Shown: positions 47,947 to 61,600 of the stretch, piece by piece
Numbering within the stretch: the first letter of the stretch is position 1
Layout of the letters: every line of letters starts with the position of its first letter
From: Tubulanus polymorphus
Taxonomy: Eukaryota > Nemertea > Palaeonemertea > Tubulaniformes > Tubulanidae
Length of the DNA stretch: 64,000 bases
NCBI RefSeq assembly: GCF_964204645.1
Contig: NC_134031.1
Coordinates: forward strand, 14,469,307-14,533,306
Direction: 5' to 3'
Translations under genes and position numbers: made by a program
The notes under the pieces: generated by a model
Database searches by the model: none
What the model was told of the DNA's origin: nothing
What the model saw: the letters and a program-made list of their open reading frames with translations, nothing else

Positions 47947-49772
47947 CGTTCACCAGCGTGAAACTTTTTTTATTTTCAAAGATACAGACCATCACAACCA
48001 GCGAGAAACTTGTCGGAAATGTTCTGAAGTTTTGATTCATATAAGATATGATAAACGGAATCTGCTGTCTTTGAGTGAATTTCCAATTTCTTCCGACTTG
48101 ACAGGTTTTCGTCAAATCTGCGAAATTGTGTTTTGAGAGCTAAAAAGTAAAACATTTTTTTCCAAATCCAGTCAATATTTTTTGGTTTTTCTCTATGGCT
48201 TATATTTTCGCCGTTTGATGACAATTTTTTGATTGGTAGTTTTATTTCCTATCGTCGGAATATGGAGAAACGGGTGATTTTTACCATGACATATTGACAA
48301 TCGATGGCGAAAAAAGCTAATTTTTGGATTGGAAAAAGTACAACGATTTTTTTAAAGCTACCCATACTTATTTTATATCATCGATTCGCAAATTTTTCAA
48401 ATAAAATGATGGTAACGACAAAATTTTGATTTTACTTATGATATTTTAATAATAACAGTTAGAAGATGTTACGGCTTCAGAAATGCAGTTAATTGTTGCC
48501 AACGATAATTATCAGAACTCGCGCGTGCGTAATTTTCGTTCAGTTCGACTGATAGTCGAACTCGTTTTCCGATTTTCTCGACTACCCAAACTGGCGGGGT
48601 AGTCTAGGAATAGGCCAATGGAAACGCCGCTTGATCTCATTACAATAGGAGTCGGGCAAAGTTTCTGTTTGCCACGGCTGCGCGGTGACTCCACCGACAC
48701 AACATGCGGTTAATCGCACTAGGCAGTTACGTGCAAAACGCACAGAAAACTGCGCGAATTATTATCTGAAAATGAATTACCAAATCGTATTAGCTGGGAA
48801 AATTCGTTTTGGATATTACAGAAATCCGCGCGACGCAGAAGGTTACAAGAAAATACTATAGAACTCAAATCAAATTGATTTGAGTTCGATGAAAATACGC
48901 AGCTTTTCAGCAGCGTGGCACTCGATCCTTGGTAAAATATCTATATGCTTTTTCAGTTTTTTTTTTCTCGAGCAGCGCAGCGGGCACATCGAGTCGATAA
49001 CAGCACCGATTCAAAGAAATAACTATGATAATCACAGGAAAATAATCACAGGACGTGAAAATTGCCGCCACGTTTGTGTGGACCCGCATATAAATATATT
49101 CTATCGATTTAACAATTGCAATTTCACAAGAAGACAAAATTACCGAGTATGCTGCTCAGAGTTAAGCTGCTGCTGCGGAAATTGACTCCATCCCTATGAT
49201 AGAGCGTCCAATGCAATGTTATATTATATATATATTTTAAGTATATATTTGAATTTCAATTCTTTCTTCACAGATGAGTTTAGGCCTACAATTTGAACAT
49301 ATGTTCAGTTCATTCCAAATCTCATAACGAATTTTATTCATGAACTTTTAAACCAGTAAACCAGAGTCCGGACTTTAAATCGATTTTCTGTTATATCTCA
49401 TAAAAATACCTGAATCTTTTTTTCTTTTTCTTAATGCATAAATCAGAAAGGAATCTTTTTTTCTCAGGGCGCTTCCGTACCAATCATCAGACGCAATCCT
49501 CGAAAGTTTTACTATATATTTAAAATTATGAGAGTGGTTTTATATAAGGAAAATAGTAACGCAACGTGTGCTAATAACTTCCAAATCGACAAATCAATTT
49601 GCGAACGTAATTTCACCCGGGTAAAGCATTGGTTAACGGGAAATGCTTTTGATTCGTTCGAAATCAATGTATCCTGAAACAACAGAGCTTTGGACATAAC
49701 TGGTGTCCGTGTACCGTCTTCATTTTTGCCAGTTTGAGTTTGCATGATGAAAGCATACGTTGATATTGAGAT
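47947..49772. other. Intergenic, no gene seen
   Basis: No supported exon. A perfect hairpin ACTCAAATCAAATTGATTTG at 48862-48886 is notable. Confidence 0.5.
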
Positions 49773-50759
49773 GTGATGGCTGCAAAGAACATAAGCCGCG
49801 AAGAAGCGTGTGCACAACAATATGACGAATGGTCTGTTCGGTTCTATATCAATGTCTTCGTACTGCCGCCGATTATGGCAGCGGGTTGGGCGATGAACTG
49901 TTTCGTAGTCGCCACCTTAATTCGGCTGAAATCTACTCACCCGTCGATTCATCTGTTAAAATGTTTGGCTGTTGCAGATATGGGTTATCTATTTGGACAT
50001 TTCCTTGCCGATACTTTACGATATGTGTTGTTTTATATTTACTATGGTGATTTCGTATTCATCGACCCCTTCCACATTTACCCTAAAATGTACATCTATG
50101 GCACAATTCAAATTCGCAATGGATTTATGAATATTCGTAACTGGTTGACAGTTTTTATACAATTTGAACGATTCATAACGATTTTATTTCCGTTAAAGGC
50201 AGGTCGATTTTGGACTAAATCTCGTATGAATCGCATAATTTTCTCTTATTCTGTGTGTGCCTTTTTGTGGTATATTTACTATCCTATAACTTTAAAGGTA
50301 GAAAATTACATGGACCCTTGTCATGGGTTGAACAATCGACTTGTGAGAAGATATCCCAAGGAATATGTTACATTGAACAAACTGTTAGATCCTATCATCA
50401 GACTGGTTGTTCCTGCTTTGCTAATTCTTATTGTAAATACATGTCTTATTTTGACCCTTTATATCAAATTCAAACAGCGGAATGAATTATCGACCACACA
50501 AAAACAAGTGAGTGTCGGTGACTCTAAGGCAACGCGTATGGTGATATCGATGAGCATTACCTTTCTGATTATGGAACTGCCTGGGACATTTTCGAAGCTG
50601 AGGTCATACATTAGCCCAAATTCTGTAATATGGGAGGTAGCAATGGATATTGCTTACGTAACAAGTGACTTAAATTCATGTTTTAATTTTATTCTTTATT
50701 GTGCAGTTAATAAACAATTTTTACAGACGTTACGACGAATTTTGATCGCCTGTACTTAA
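49773..50759 (+). CDS. Rhodopsin-like GPCR, peptide-receptor type, single exon, 328 aa
   Basis: A seven-helix receptor. TM1 is near residues 24-52 (VLPPIMAAGWAMNCFVVATL), TM2 has LKCLAVADMG with Asp2.50, TM3 ends in FERF (in place of DRY) followed by ITILFPLKA, TM5 contains IIRLVVPALLILIVNTCLIL, TM6 has FLIMELPGTFSK (no CWxP) and TM7 DLNSCFNFILYC (in place of NPxxY). This pattern resembles invertebrate FMRFamide- or other neuropeptide-receptor-like orphan families. An ECL2 Cys (MDPCHG) is present but I see no partner Cys at the top of TM3. The single exon suggests expansion by retroposition, common in lophotrochozoans. Ligand unknown. Confidence 0.8.
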   Translation: MMAAKNISREEACAQQYDEWSVRFYINVFVLPPIMAAGWAMNCFVVATLIRLKSTHPSIHLLKCLAVADMGYLFGHFLADTLRYVLFYIYYGDFVFIDPFHIYPKMYIYGTIQIRNGFMNIRNWLTVFIQFERFITILFPLKAGRFWTKSRMNRIIFSYSVCAFLWYIYYPITLKVENYMDPCHGLNNRLVRRYPKEYVTLNKLLDPIIRLVVPALLILIVNTCLILTLYIKFKQRNELSTTQKQVSVGDSKATRMVISMSITFLIMELPGTFSKLRSYISPNSVIWEVAMDIAYVTSDLNSCFNFILYCAVNKQFLQTLRRILIACT

Positions 50760-51586
50760 ATCAAAGCTTTTTTGCTTTTTCTGCAATTTATATGGTTTCA
50801 GATCAGACCTAGACCCACAGTTATGTCAAATCCCATTGGTTTACCTCGGAGTTAGGGTCGTGAAACCAAGTCACAGTTTAAAGTAGTTAGTTGAAGATTA
50901 ATTATAATCAAAACTATCAAATAATCGGTCCTATTAATAAGATTTTAAAACATGTACTTATCCAGCAATTTGCTGACATAATAAACCAGTCTAAGTCTTT
51001 AGTCGCTAAAAAGTATAACAACATAACAGCTTAAGAGTAAGCTTATCACCCACAGCATAACTCGACTGGAAGTTCTGTAAAAACAAATTCTCAGTTTTTT
51101 GACAATTTAGACGAACATGAATTTACACGCACAGCTATGTTCCTATTTCATTATATGATTTTCATCAAAGACAGTCTGCTTATTGAAATGCAACATTTTT
51201 CCACAGGAGGCATGTCGAACATCAAAAATGAATACGACGGTACATCCGGCCGGTACCGGCGTAGGCAAAAAGCCCTAAACGTGGTACCGTAGCAGGGTGG
51301 AGATCGGCATCACTAAGTTTATTTTTCTAGGGAAATCAAATGAATACTGGTTGAACTGTGACACTGGTACGGTACCGACAGTAGAATCACTTATCCTGAT
51401 TTTGTGCGTAGACTAGTGACATCCCGCCCAGCGGGTGCAGAAGAGAGACCACGGTGCCGGTGGGGGGACTAAAATCTCACGAGACTTTCCGAGCCAGCCA
51501 ACGCCGTTGGGGTAGTAATCTAATATCTAGCCGTTCTTCCTCAATCAAGGGGAGTAACAACGTGATATAGGGGACCGTAGTTAGTT
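50760..51586. other. Intergenic, no gene seen
   Basis: 3' flank of the GPCR and repeat-like GC-richer sequence at 51235-51560; nothing recognised. Confidence 0.45.
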
Positions 51587-51918
51587 AGTAATAGGGAATA
51601 AGTTGTTTCAGGCCAAAGGTCGGGTTGAGCACACTCTCCCCATAACAACCTTTGACCTGAAACAACTTATTCCCTATTACTCTTGAAATATTCATATATG
51701 AACATTATTTAAATGAATTTCATATATTTTGAAATAAATATTCATGTTTTAAAAGTGAGAGTAAAATGTTAGCATAATAATCTAGAAAAATAAGATCATA
51801 TATAGATTTCAGCAATAAAAATTCAATTTTAAACATAAGTGTGAGTAAAGTGTGAGTAAGATAATTCATATTTAAAACATTGAATATTTATATTCATATG
51901 TGTTAAATTCTAACACAC
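51587..51918. mobile_element. Relic of the Polinton-like family
   Basis: 51587-51681 is a hairpin whose arms AGTAATAGGGAATAAGTTGT continue to CCAAAGGTC; the termini match the intact element's AGTAATAGGGGTTTAGTTGT and CAAAGGTCG words. Downstream, 51690-51918 resembles the subterminal arm (AATTTCATATATTTT, GTGTGAGTAAAGTGTGAGTA, ATGTGTTAAATTCT). The internal part is lost. Confidence 0.7.
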
Positions 51919-52669
51919 GTGAGTTTCGTTCATTTTCATGTTTTATTTTTATTCCATTCAGTGACGTTTTTCTATAATGGCCATGTGAAAATCCGACTTG
52001 CCCATAGTCGGATTTTTTCTAACTCGGATTTTTTGCTGGTTCCAAATGATCCAGCTTATGCGAGAATTAATCTCGGGGTAGATGGCGCATGCGAAATGTG
52101 GTTCAATAAGATCTCCTGTTTTTGAAAATAATTGTAAATACTGTTTTTCCTCCATATACCATGGAAATAGTTGAAGTTTAATAAATAGTTGTCGCATTGC
52201 AATCTTTCAATCACGGAAATTTAATAGTTCAACCAAATTCCAAAAGGTGGCGAACACATCACTACGAGAAATCTTCATATTTTGGTATTATGACCACTCT
52301 GAATCAGTATCACACCAAGGACACTCCAGTATATCTTCTATTCAACATCAGCATAAATCTGATCGAATTAGTATCAGCAATTACGGGGTTTGAACCAAAA
52401 CACCCCAGTATTCAGGTTAGAGGGCAGCACCTGCGGGTAACCCAAAAGTGACATTACGGTACAATTTGGGGCCGTTTAACTTTCTCGGTTTTGTTACGGT
52501 ACCTTCCTTTAGGTTAAAATAACAAATGGTGGCTTTTTGAAACGCGGAAATTAGGATCGAGACGGTTTGTTACATCTTACATCAGTCTTTTGACAGCTTT
52601 TGCGTTTCGTTGAAATAAGACGTCATTTGGAACCGATTTTTCTACAAGCTGAAATTGATAATTAGGATA
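51919..52669. other. Upstream region of DHX36
   Basis: No other exon is recognised. A short 84-codon frame (52197-52451) has no domain. The DHX36 promoter and 5' UTR are probably near 52480-52669. Confidence 0.4.
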
Positions 52670-55600
52670 ATGAGTGAATTTTGGAGGGGAAGAAGAGGTA
52701 GAGGAGGAGGCTCTGGCAGTCAAGGAGGAGGAAGAGGGAACAGATACTATCATTCAACAGGTAATCACCACACACAGACCCTGGACTGACCTGTTGGAGT
52801 AAATACTGAATAGACCTAAGCATGCCACGACTACATCTTCTATCTACTCCACGACTAGTTAGTTACCTAATCGTTGGTGGTAAGCTTTTTATAATCGGAT
52901 GGGCTTATACCAACGTTAGGGATGACAAGGACCAAAACACGGTTGAAAAAAGTAACACTTCAAAAATATACTTTCTATTCACTTCAGTCTACAATTAATG
53001 GCTTAATTCACAAACTAACACAGGTACCTTTCGAAATAATCCAATTTTATGTATGTTTCGAGTGATTAATCAACATTATTTTGAGAAATTAATTAATTTC
53101 TCCACAAATTTCGCCATTGGCCGCCATTTCTCTGTATTGCACATGTGGCATGATAAGACAAGGGGACCTACAAGGATTTATATAAAACTTCTAAGACGAA
53201 ACGACAATTTTTATTTTTGATGGTTTTCCAACTTACATTTCAAATCTTCGTGTTTTCCAAGATAAATAATGAAGTAATAAATTTTGGTAAAAGAAAAATG
53301 GGAATAAGTGTTGATTTCTTAATTTTTTCAATTTCGTCGTTTCGCTTCGTGAGTTTGTGCTGTTGTCCTGGCCTCAGTCCACAGGTGCCAGCACCTCCAG
53401 TAATTTTCAAAATGGCAGCTGTTGACTGGACGGAAATTTACTCTCACTTTACGGCCGATTTGCACATGGATTAAGATCGTCAGGTGAGGTGTTATAGGTA
53501 TCAGACAAACTACGAATCTGTTGTGCGTCGATTACAGCAAAAATTAGACGGATATCTTAAGAGACAATGAAATGCCAGGCAAATTACTCGTCAGTCAAAT
53601 TGGCTGACGAAGATTTCATACAAAAATGACCTTCCCATTCCTGACTGTGGTTTGTGAAAATATCCGATCGTGAAACTAAACCACAGACAGGTTACTGACT
53701 ACTCCACGACAGACCACAGGGGCTCGTCACGATAGCTGGGGGTCCAAAATCAAAGATTTGACCCAGTATCCTAGGTATCCTAAAATAGGTATTCTTTTTT
53801 GATAGGTGGTACCTAGGATAGGGATTTCAAGTGAAAATTTTCCAAACACTATAGAAACAATTTAAAGGGCCTAAATGAAAGAAGGGTTTAATATAAGATC
53901 ATAGCAATTTACAGAACTAAAATCGGTTGAGCCGTTCAAAAGTTACGAAGGAATTTGTCGGCTGAAAATCGCACTTCTCAGCCATAGAGTCTTCATTAGG
54001 AAATGAACTAAAGGTCATAAGGTCAAATGGTGACCAAATGATCAATTTCTTAGTTAAGAAACAATTGAAAGTAGAAAAGAAACTTGTATATCTTTGGGAA
54101 TTGTCATCCGATTTCAATCAAACTTGGGGAAAAATCAGAATAATAGTTTCCCTATTGATTATAAAACTTAAACTAATAATTAATTAAGCCAATTAAGGGT
54201 AATTAGCTTAATTAATTGGCTCATTGCCAGATCCAGGTATTCATCAGCTAAAAGCAGAAGATAAATGTTTACTTATTTGTGTTACAACTTTACAGGGATA
54301 AATATATGCGACCATAAATTGTTGCAGACCTCGCAACACATAGAAATTGGTTGCCATGGTAACCACTATAGCAACAATTGATTCTTGGGATCAATATGGT
54401 TGCCGGCGCTCGGAAAGTATTTCAAACCCAAAAACGCATCATGATTGGTATCAAAATGACCGTATTTATCCCAGCTTCCTCTATTTAATCAGGATTCATG
54501 CATTCAGTTGATTGGTAAGAAAATATTAGAGATCGAATAAGAATTCTTGAATTTCAAATTTAGGCCAAGTTGCGTTAGGCCTATAGGATCTTCATAGCTG
54601 AAGAAGATCCAGAAGGAACCTTTATGGTATATAAAGTACTCGAAGAAGGATTTATTAATTTACACTTTTATCTTTTGCAGGTGACTCCAAGAAATATGGT
54701 GAAGTTAAATAAGCCGAACCCATGTTGAAAAAATCATTATGCGAAATGTAGAATTGTAGGCAAATCCCTTAAAGCTTAGGCCTACCACTGGCTGAAGGGA
54801 GTAATTTAAACTGCAACCTTCTTATCTGAATAAGCTTCAATAGATAAGTTAATGGATTTGTGGATTGAGAATTTGATTGCTTGTAATTAATAAAATACAG
54901 CAATTAGAAATTTTGTGGCGGCCCAAGTCCAAAGATGTTCATAAGAGTTTGGCCATTTCAATTGTAGCTTATAGTTGATTAGTAAAACATAAATAAATTA
55001 TTATTTGATAAATAAATATTGTATTTTCATTTCAGTTTAGTTGTTATATGGTCAGTTTTATTGGGGAGAGGCAGGGGGCTCATCTAGCTGCTTTTTCAGT
55101 GTGATTGATGAGCCGAGCGAGGTAGGCCTAAAAGGCCTTCAGAATAACACACGGGATTTCTTTAGCTTCATCGGTTACATCAACCCCAAAGTTGCTCAAA
55201 ATAAAATTATTATCATAAACTTCATTGATCCTGGGAGAAAATGACTTAAAACAACTTAAAACTAGCGTAAACAGCTGATTTACACATGTAAACAAACGCT
55301 AACGCGAACCCGGAAGTGAATGAAAATGCCCGGATGTAGCAATTTTTTCGATACTTCCCAACTTTACAGCAATTTCCGGGGAAGACGGCTTAACGAATCA
55401 AACTAAAACCTTTTGCTATATACACTAAAACTACTATATTTTTACACCTGGGGGAGAACTAATTTCTAAATTTCATAATTTGATGAAATATATTGCATTT
55501 AAAACTTTATAGTGTCGCAAAATCGGTCAAATTGCCGGTACAAACAAGTACGGCATACCTGGATGTCAATCAAGAACTTTTGAAAACACCTGTGAAGGTT

Positions 55601-58600
55601 TCGTGATCCTCAGTCCCGCCCCTTTTTTGCGAGATCGCCTAGAGGTTGGGCATCTCAAAACTGCATTTTTCGAAATCCGCGGTGAAGAGTACACGCGCAC
55701 CTGTCAATCAACAATCTATAGTTGGCTAGAGTCCAACAGCTTGTAACTCGCGAACTACGCCGCGCATCAACATCGAATTTTCAACACAGTACAAGATGCT
55801 TATTATCTTCCCTCGAAAATTTAGTTCAAGTAAATCGGATGACAATTACTGAATTTATCAAGTTCATAACTTTTGAAGTGGGAAAAAACGGCACTATGGC
55901 CGGTTTTGATCACGTGATCTGAAAACCCTACCTAGGATACTGGGTCAAATCTTTGATTTTGGACCCCCAGCTATCGTGACGAGTCCCTGTGCGACAGACA
56001 GGACGAGAGCAGATTCACCTATACCTGTTGAGAACGACATGTGTTGGTTCTCCTATTTGATTCGTTGTTGTACCATCCCAGCTAGATTAATACATGGCTC
56101 GTGACTATCGGGTACCCAAATTCTATTTTTCTCTTGTTTTATATTAAAAGGAGGAGAAGAAAGTGCAGGTTCTTCTCACTGGAGCAGTCGCGGAGGAGCA
56201 GGAGGTCATCGGAAAGGAAAGAGAGGGTCAGCTGACCGAGATGGTGGAGGGGGTAGCAGTCGAGGCAGCAGGGGTCGGGGTAGAGGCAGGTATGTTGTTA
56301 GTTTGAATACCAGTCGTTGTTACGGGTTCATGAGGAACAACGGCTAAGTACTATGTGTGATGTCCCGGCCTGTCTACTGAACCCAGGACACCTTCCTGGC
56401 TGCTGGGCTGGGGACAGCTTCCTGTCTGCTTGGCCGCGGACACCTGCCTGTCCACTTCCACTGTGCCGGGGTTACCTTCCTGGCCGCTGGGCTGGGGACA
56501 CCTTCCCATCCGCTGGGCCTCGGACACCCTCCTGTCCGCTGGGCCTCGGACACCCTCCTGTCCGCTGGGCCTCGGACACCCTCCTGTCCACTGGGCTGGG
56601 AAAACTAATTACCGGTAAGTTTGATAAATGAGTGTAATTGATTTTTTTGCTAAAGGCCTCCCCCTGGACTGACTGGACGAGAGATTGGAATGTGGTATCG
56701 CGATCAAGGTTTAGCGAAACGAGCTGAAAATGATATCAAAACTGTGAGTAGTGATGAATTTCTTTTCAACTAGCTCCAGTACAATAATAGTCAAACTGGC
56801 TTGCAGTCTTCATTGGATCAGTCAATGCTTAATAACGGTACCGAAGTCATCTCTTAGATATTTTTGGTCTCAATTTGAGTATTTCCGAGTGTATCATTGG
56901 ATAACTTGTCAACATAGGGGCCTAATGATCGTCCCTACTTCAACGAAGCAGCAAGTTTAACTGTACTTTATAACAGCAGCATTTGCTGGGTAACCCTTTC
57001 AGTGCGTCTACACCGCAGTACGGTGTATGAATCGGTGATGGGTTTTGCTAGTACACCGCACTGCGGTGTATTGATGTAATTAGTAATTAGTAATTATCTC
57101 TCTTGAAAAATGGCAGCACCAGTCAAACATAGTGAAATATTAGTAACTAACGATACACCACACCATGGTGTAGACGCACTATAGAGGTATTCCCATTATT
57201 CAACACACTAGGGTGGAATTTCTCAAAATATTCAAATTATCTCCAGCACTATAAGGTATCAATTAGTCAGCACTGAAAGGGTTAATTGTTGATCAGATTA
57301 TTATAAGTTGCTGATCGTGTATTTTATTTCACAGCGTGTTGAAGTCAATATGGATTCGAGGGTAGAAAAACGTTTGCAGACGATAATCCGAGATATCAAA
57401 ACAGCGGAATCGGTACCGAAACAGGATTACCTCGGAATGCCACCCCCGCCTCGAGACTCCGACTCCTCCGAGGACGACTGGTGGAATAATGATTCTACGA
57501 CGCCCCCTAATGAGCGGAAACAACGACTGGTTCGGACAGAAACTCAAACCCGGGCGAACGCTTCAATGGAAGATGATTCTCACAGCGATGATGAAGATTT
57601 GGGGGAATTCGTCGATTTTTATCAATTGCGTTCGGAAGATTTATCGATTTATGATAAAGAGAGCATTGATATCTCACATATAGGTGCGTACGTCATACAG
57701 TCCCTGCTCGCTGAACCTCGTTGGTCCAGAACCTCGTCGGTCCAAAACCCTGTAAGTCCCGAACCCTGTTGGTTCAGAACCCTGTCATTCCAGTTTCAAT
57801 AAAATATAAATAACGAGACAAGTAGTACTATATAGGTTAGTTAGTTACCTAATCGTTGGAAGCTTTTTATAATCGGATGGTTTGTGGTTTGTGAAAATAT
57901 CCGATCGTGAAACCAAACCACAGACAGATTACTGACTATATATAGGTTATCTATTTATTTGATACACAAGCTTTCGTTGCTAGTGTATAGAAGCTTCATC
58001 AGGTGAATGAAAATTAAAAGTTAACCTATATAGTACTACTCGTCTCGTTAGTTATTCTAAACCCGGTTGACATGGCTACTCTATGAATCTTCTCAATGCA
58101 AAAGAGATTAACTCACTATTTCTGGTTCAATTGCTATTAATTACTTCACTGTTTCAAGTTGTCATAAGTTATTTGTCATTTGTACTGAAAATGAAATTTG
58201 AATTATTCTAAACTTTTACTTAGTCTAAAAGAAATTTTGAATTTGATGGAAATTTTCATTGTTTCTGTCCATAAATTTTGAGGAAAACTCTCAAACCGGA
58301 TTCTCTTCCTGTTAATGCAATTTTTCACGAGACACTTCGGCCCTGCAGTCTTCATTCAAGAACTCGAATGTTCGCTCTTGAATGAATTGCCTTTTTTTAT
58401 ATATAATGCACCTTCAGGACACTTTTTCTGCCAATTTCAACTTAATTAGGTGCGGGAGGCCTCCCGACCATAACTGATCGAACTGTCATAACTGTTCCTG
58501 TCGACTGGACCTCCTTCTATAAATATGTTGAACGAATTTGTTTGCTATGTATTAGAAACGGTTCAGAAGAATCCGAAGTTGGACGAAAAATTGAAAGTAG

Positions 58601-61600
58601 AATTTGAATTGAAGCGTAGCGAAGACCGCGGTTATCAGCGGATGCAAAAAGTCAGATCGAAGTTACCGTCGTTTCAAATGGCTGAGGTATGACTTCGAAA
58701 CTTGTTAATCTGTTCTAAATGATTTTACTAAACTGAATTTTACGAAGACAAATTTTCGTTCTGAATTTTTCCAGGATGTTTTATCGACCGTAAGAGAAAA
58801 TCAGGTCACGGTGATCAGCGGGGAAACAGGGTGTGGCAAAACTACACAGGTATCAAACTTTTTATATAAGCAGCAAATTCTTTATTGAAATCGCTCTTTG
58901 TCGCCTCCCCTCCCCATCATCATTTCATTTGAAAAATATGAAAATCCATTTTTTAACTGAAGGAAATTTTTACTAATCATTATCATTTCGGTACAAGACG
59001 AAATATTCAAATTGATAAGAAAAATGAAATGTTCCCTTTGAATTCAAACTGGATTGAATCTGGTTTTTTTTTTTAGGTGTCTCAGTTCATTTTGGATGAT
59101 TTTATAAAACGTGGCGAAGGATCTTTGTGTAAAGTGATATGTACTCAACCTCGTAGAATCAGTGCTATATCTGTGAGTATTATCTATAGGTGATTCTAAG
59201 CATAAACTGTAGAACTAGAATGTGCTGATTTAGAACTGGAATGACAGGGATGGATCTAGGGGGTGATCTCGGGGGTGGACCCCTGCCTTTCCACTGAGGT
59301 TGCCCTTTTCGTCATGACAAAGATTGTCAAAATCTGCAAATTTGACACTTCGGAAATTGCAAATTTTCGCATGAATTTCTTCAAAAATATCTAACACCGA
59401 TGGCGGGTCCCTGCTAGTAGACTGAAAATGCCTTTTCTTGTCTGGACCCCGGCCATCCAATTTTTCTAGGTCCGCCCCTGAATGTACTGATGTAGAACTG
59501 GCTGAGGCTCATGTTGTATTTTGTATTTTCTGGTCAGGTTGCTGAACGCGTTGCTGATGAACGATCTGAATCTTGCGGTGATGGAGGAAGTGTTGGATAT
59601 CAAATCAGATTAGACTGGTAACATGCACCATTACTCTTCTCTATCTCTCGTTCTCTCTCTTCCTCTCTCCTCTCTTATTTCTTCATTACCTTCCTCTTCG
59701 GCTTAAGATTGAGATTTCAGTTTTATTTTTCAGTAAGTTGCCCAGACAAAATGGTTCTATATTGTACTGTACGACTGGAATAGTTTTACAATGGCTTCAA
59801 TCGGATCCGTAAGTATTGACCAACACCTTCCCTTTGCAGCCAACCTAGGGGGGGGGGGGGGGCAGGATGGGGGCAGAAAAATCTTGAAAATATCAGGGAA
59901 AAACTCAGAGAATTTGACAAATTTTACCAGAAACCTGAACTTGGATAATTTGGATAATTCTATTAACTACAATTTCTTTACCAGTACGTGATTGGATGAA
60001 AAATAAATGAATTGTTACATTTTAAACCTGGAAGGGTTTCAGTCTAGTCCGCACCCTGCTGATACTACCCTCTATTGATTATGTTTATGAATTTAATTAC
60101 AGATTATTGAAGAGGGTCAGTCATATAATCCTCGATGAGATTCATGAGAGAGATTTACAGTCTGATTTCCTGATGATTATTTTAAAAGATCTGCTACCGC
60201 TTCGACCTAAACTGAAACTCATTTTGATGAGCGCTACTTTAAACGCTGAGAAATTCTCACGATATTTTGGTAAGTCAAGAATTTGATGATAATTCAATCA
60301 AATTCAGTTTAAGATCCTTTACCGTTACTATTTGTGTTGTTCTAGGCCCAGTTTCACAAGAAAGTTTAACTCAAATTTTTGTCGAAATTGTTATTGGTTA
60401 CTTCGTATTTTCAATGAGGACAACAATTCAAATTTAACCTTTTTTAGGCTCACACTTTTTCGTGAAACTGGGCCCCGGCGGTCAAAATTTCAAACTTAGG
60501 TGACAACTGTGTGGAACTGTCGAGAGCTGTGGAACTGGGTCCATAACTGTGGAACTGGGCCCATAACTGTGGAATTGGATCCATAACTGTGGAACTGGGT
60601 CCAGTGAAACTTTGTAACTGGGTCTAGTGGAGCTGGGTCCAGTGGATTGTGGAACTAGGTTCTGATTATGGGATTTGGGCAAAATCATGAAACTGTTAGA
60701 ACAAGATATTTCTTTCTTTCAGTTGTGCCGGGACTTTTATTTCAAATCTTAATAAACGCAATAAATGTTGTTTGTTTTATTCTAACAGGAGATTGCCCGA
60801 TGTTAAACATCCCTGGTTTTACCCATCCCGTTAAAGAGTACATGCTCGAGGACGTTATTCAGATGATCAAGTAAGATTTCAAAATTCAACCCGATCGTAT
60901 TGTTTCACTATTGCAAAAAAACGGTTACCGCAGTAACCGATGGTGTGATTATTTTTTTCGTATCAGTTACGTTCCGTCGGAGAAGAAAACTCGTCAATCG
61001 AAATTACGTGGAACTCGAGAAGAGAAACAAAAACAAATATTAGAAATGGAGAAATATCATCATTGGATCGATTCATTGAGGTTTGATTTGATTAACCCTT
61101 TCAGTGCGTCTACACCACAGTGCGGTGTATAAATCAGTGATAGATTTTGCTAGTACACCGCACTGCGGTGTATTGATGTAATTAGTAATTATCTCTCTTG
61201 AAAAATGGCAGCACGTGTCAAACATAGTGAAATACTGGTAACTAACGGTACACCGCACCGCAGTATAGACGCACTATAGTGCTATTCCTGTTATTCAACA
61301 CACTAGGGTTGAATTTTTCAGAATTTTCAAATTATCTCCAGCAACTATAGGGTATTAATTAGTCAGCACTGAAAGGGTTAATTGTTTGATCGATTAACTG
61401 ATTGATTAATGAAATGATTGGGCAACTGATTGAGTGATTGATTGATCAATCGATCGATTGATGATTGATTTTGATGACTGATCGATGATTGATCAATTAT
61501 TGATTCAGAGTTAGAATTGGGTGTTTTTTTTTTTTAATTTCAGAGGTTCAAACTATTCTGCTCAAACTGTCGAAGTTTTGCACAGATTGGATATTAGTTT

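Noticed and set aside
56317-56631. 104-codon ORF in DHX36 intron 2
   Set aside because: It is the translation of a GC-rich minisatellite within an intron.
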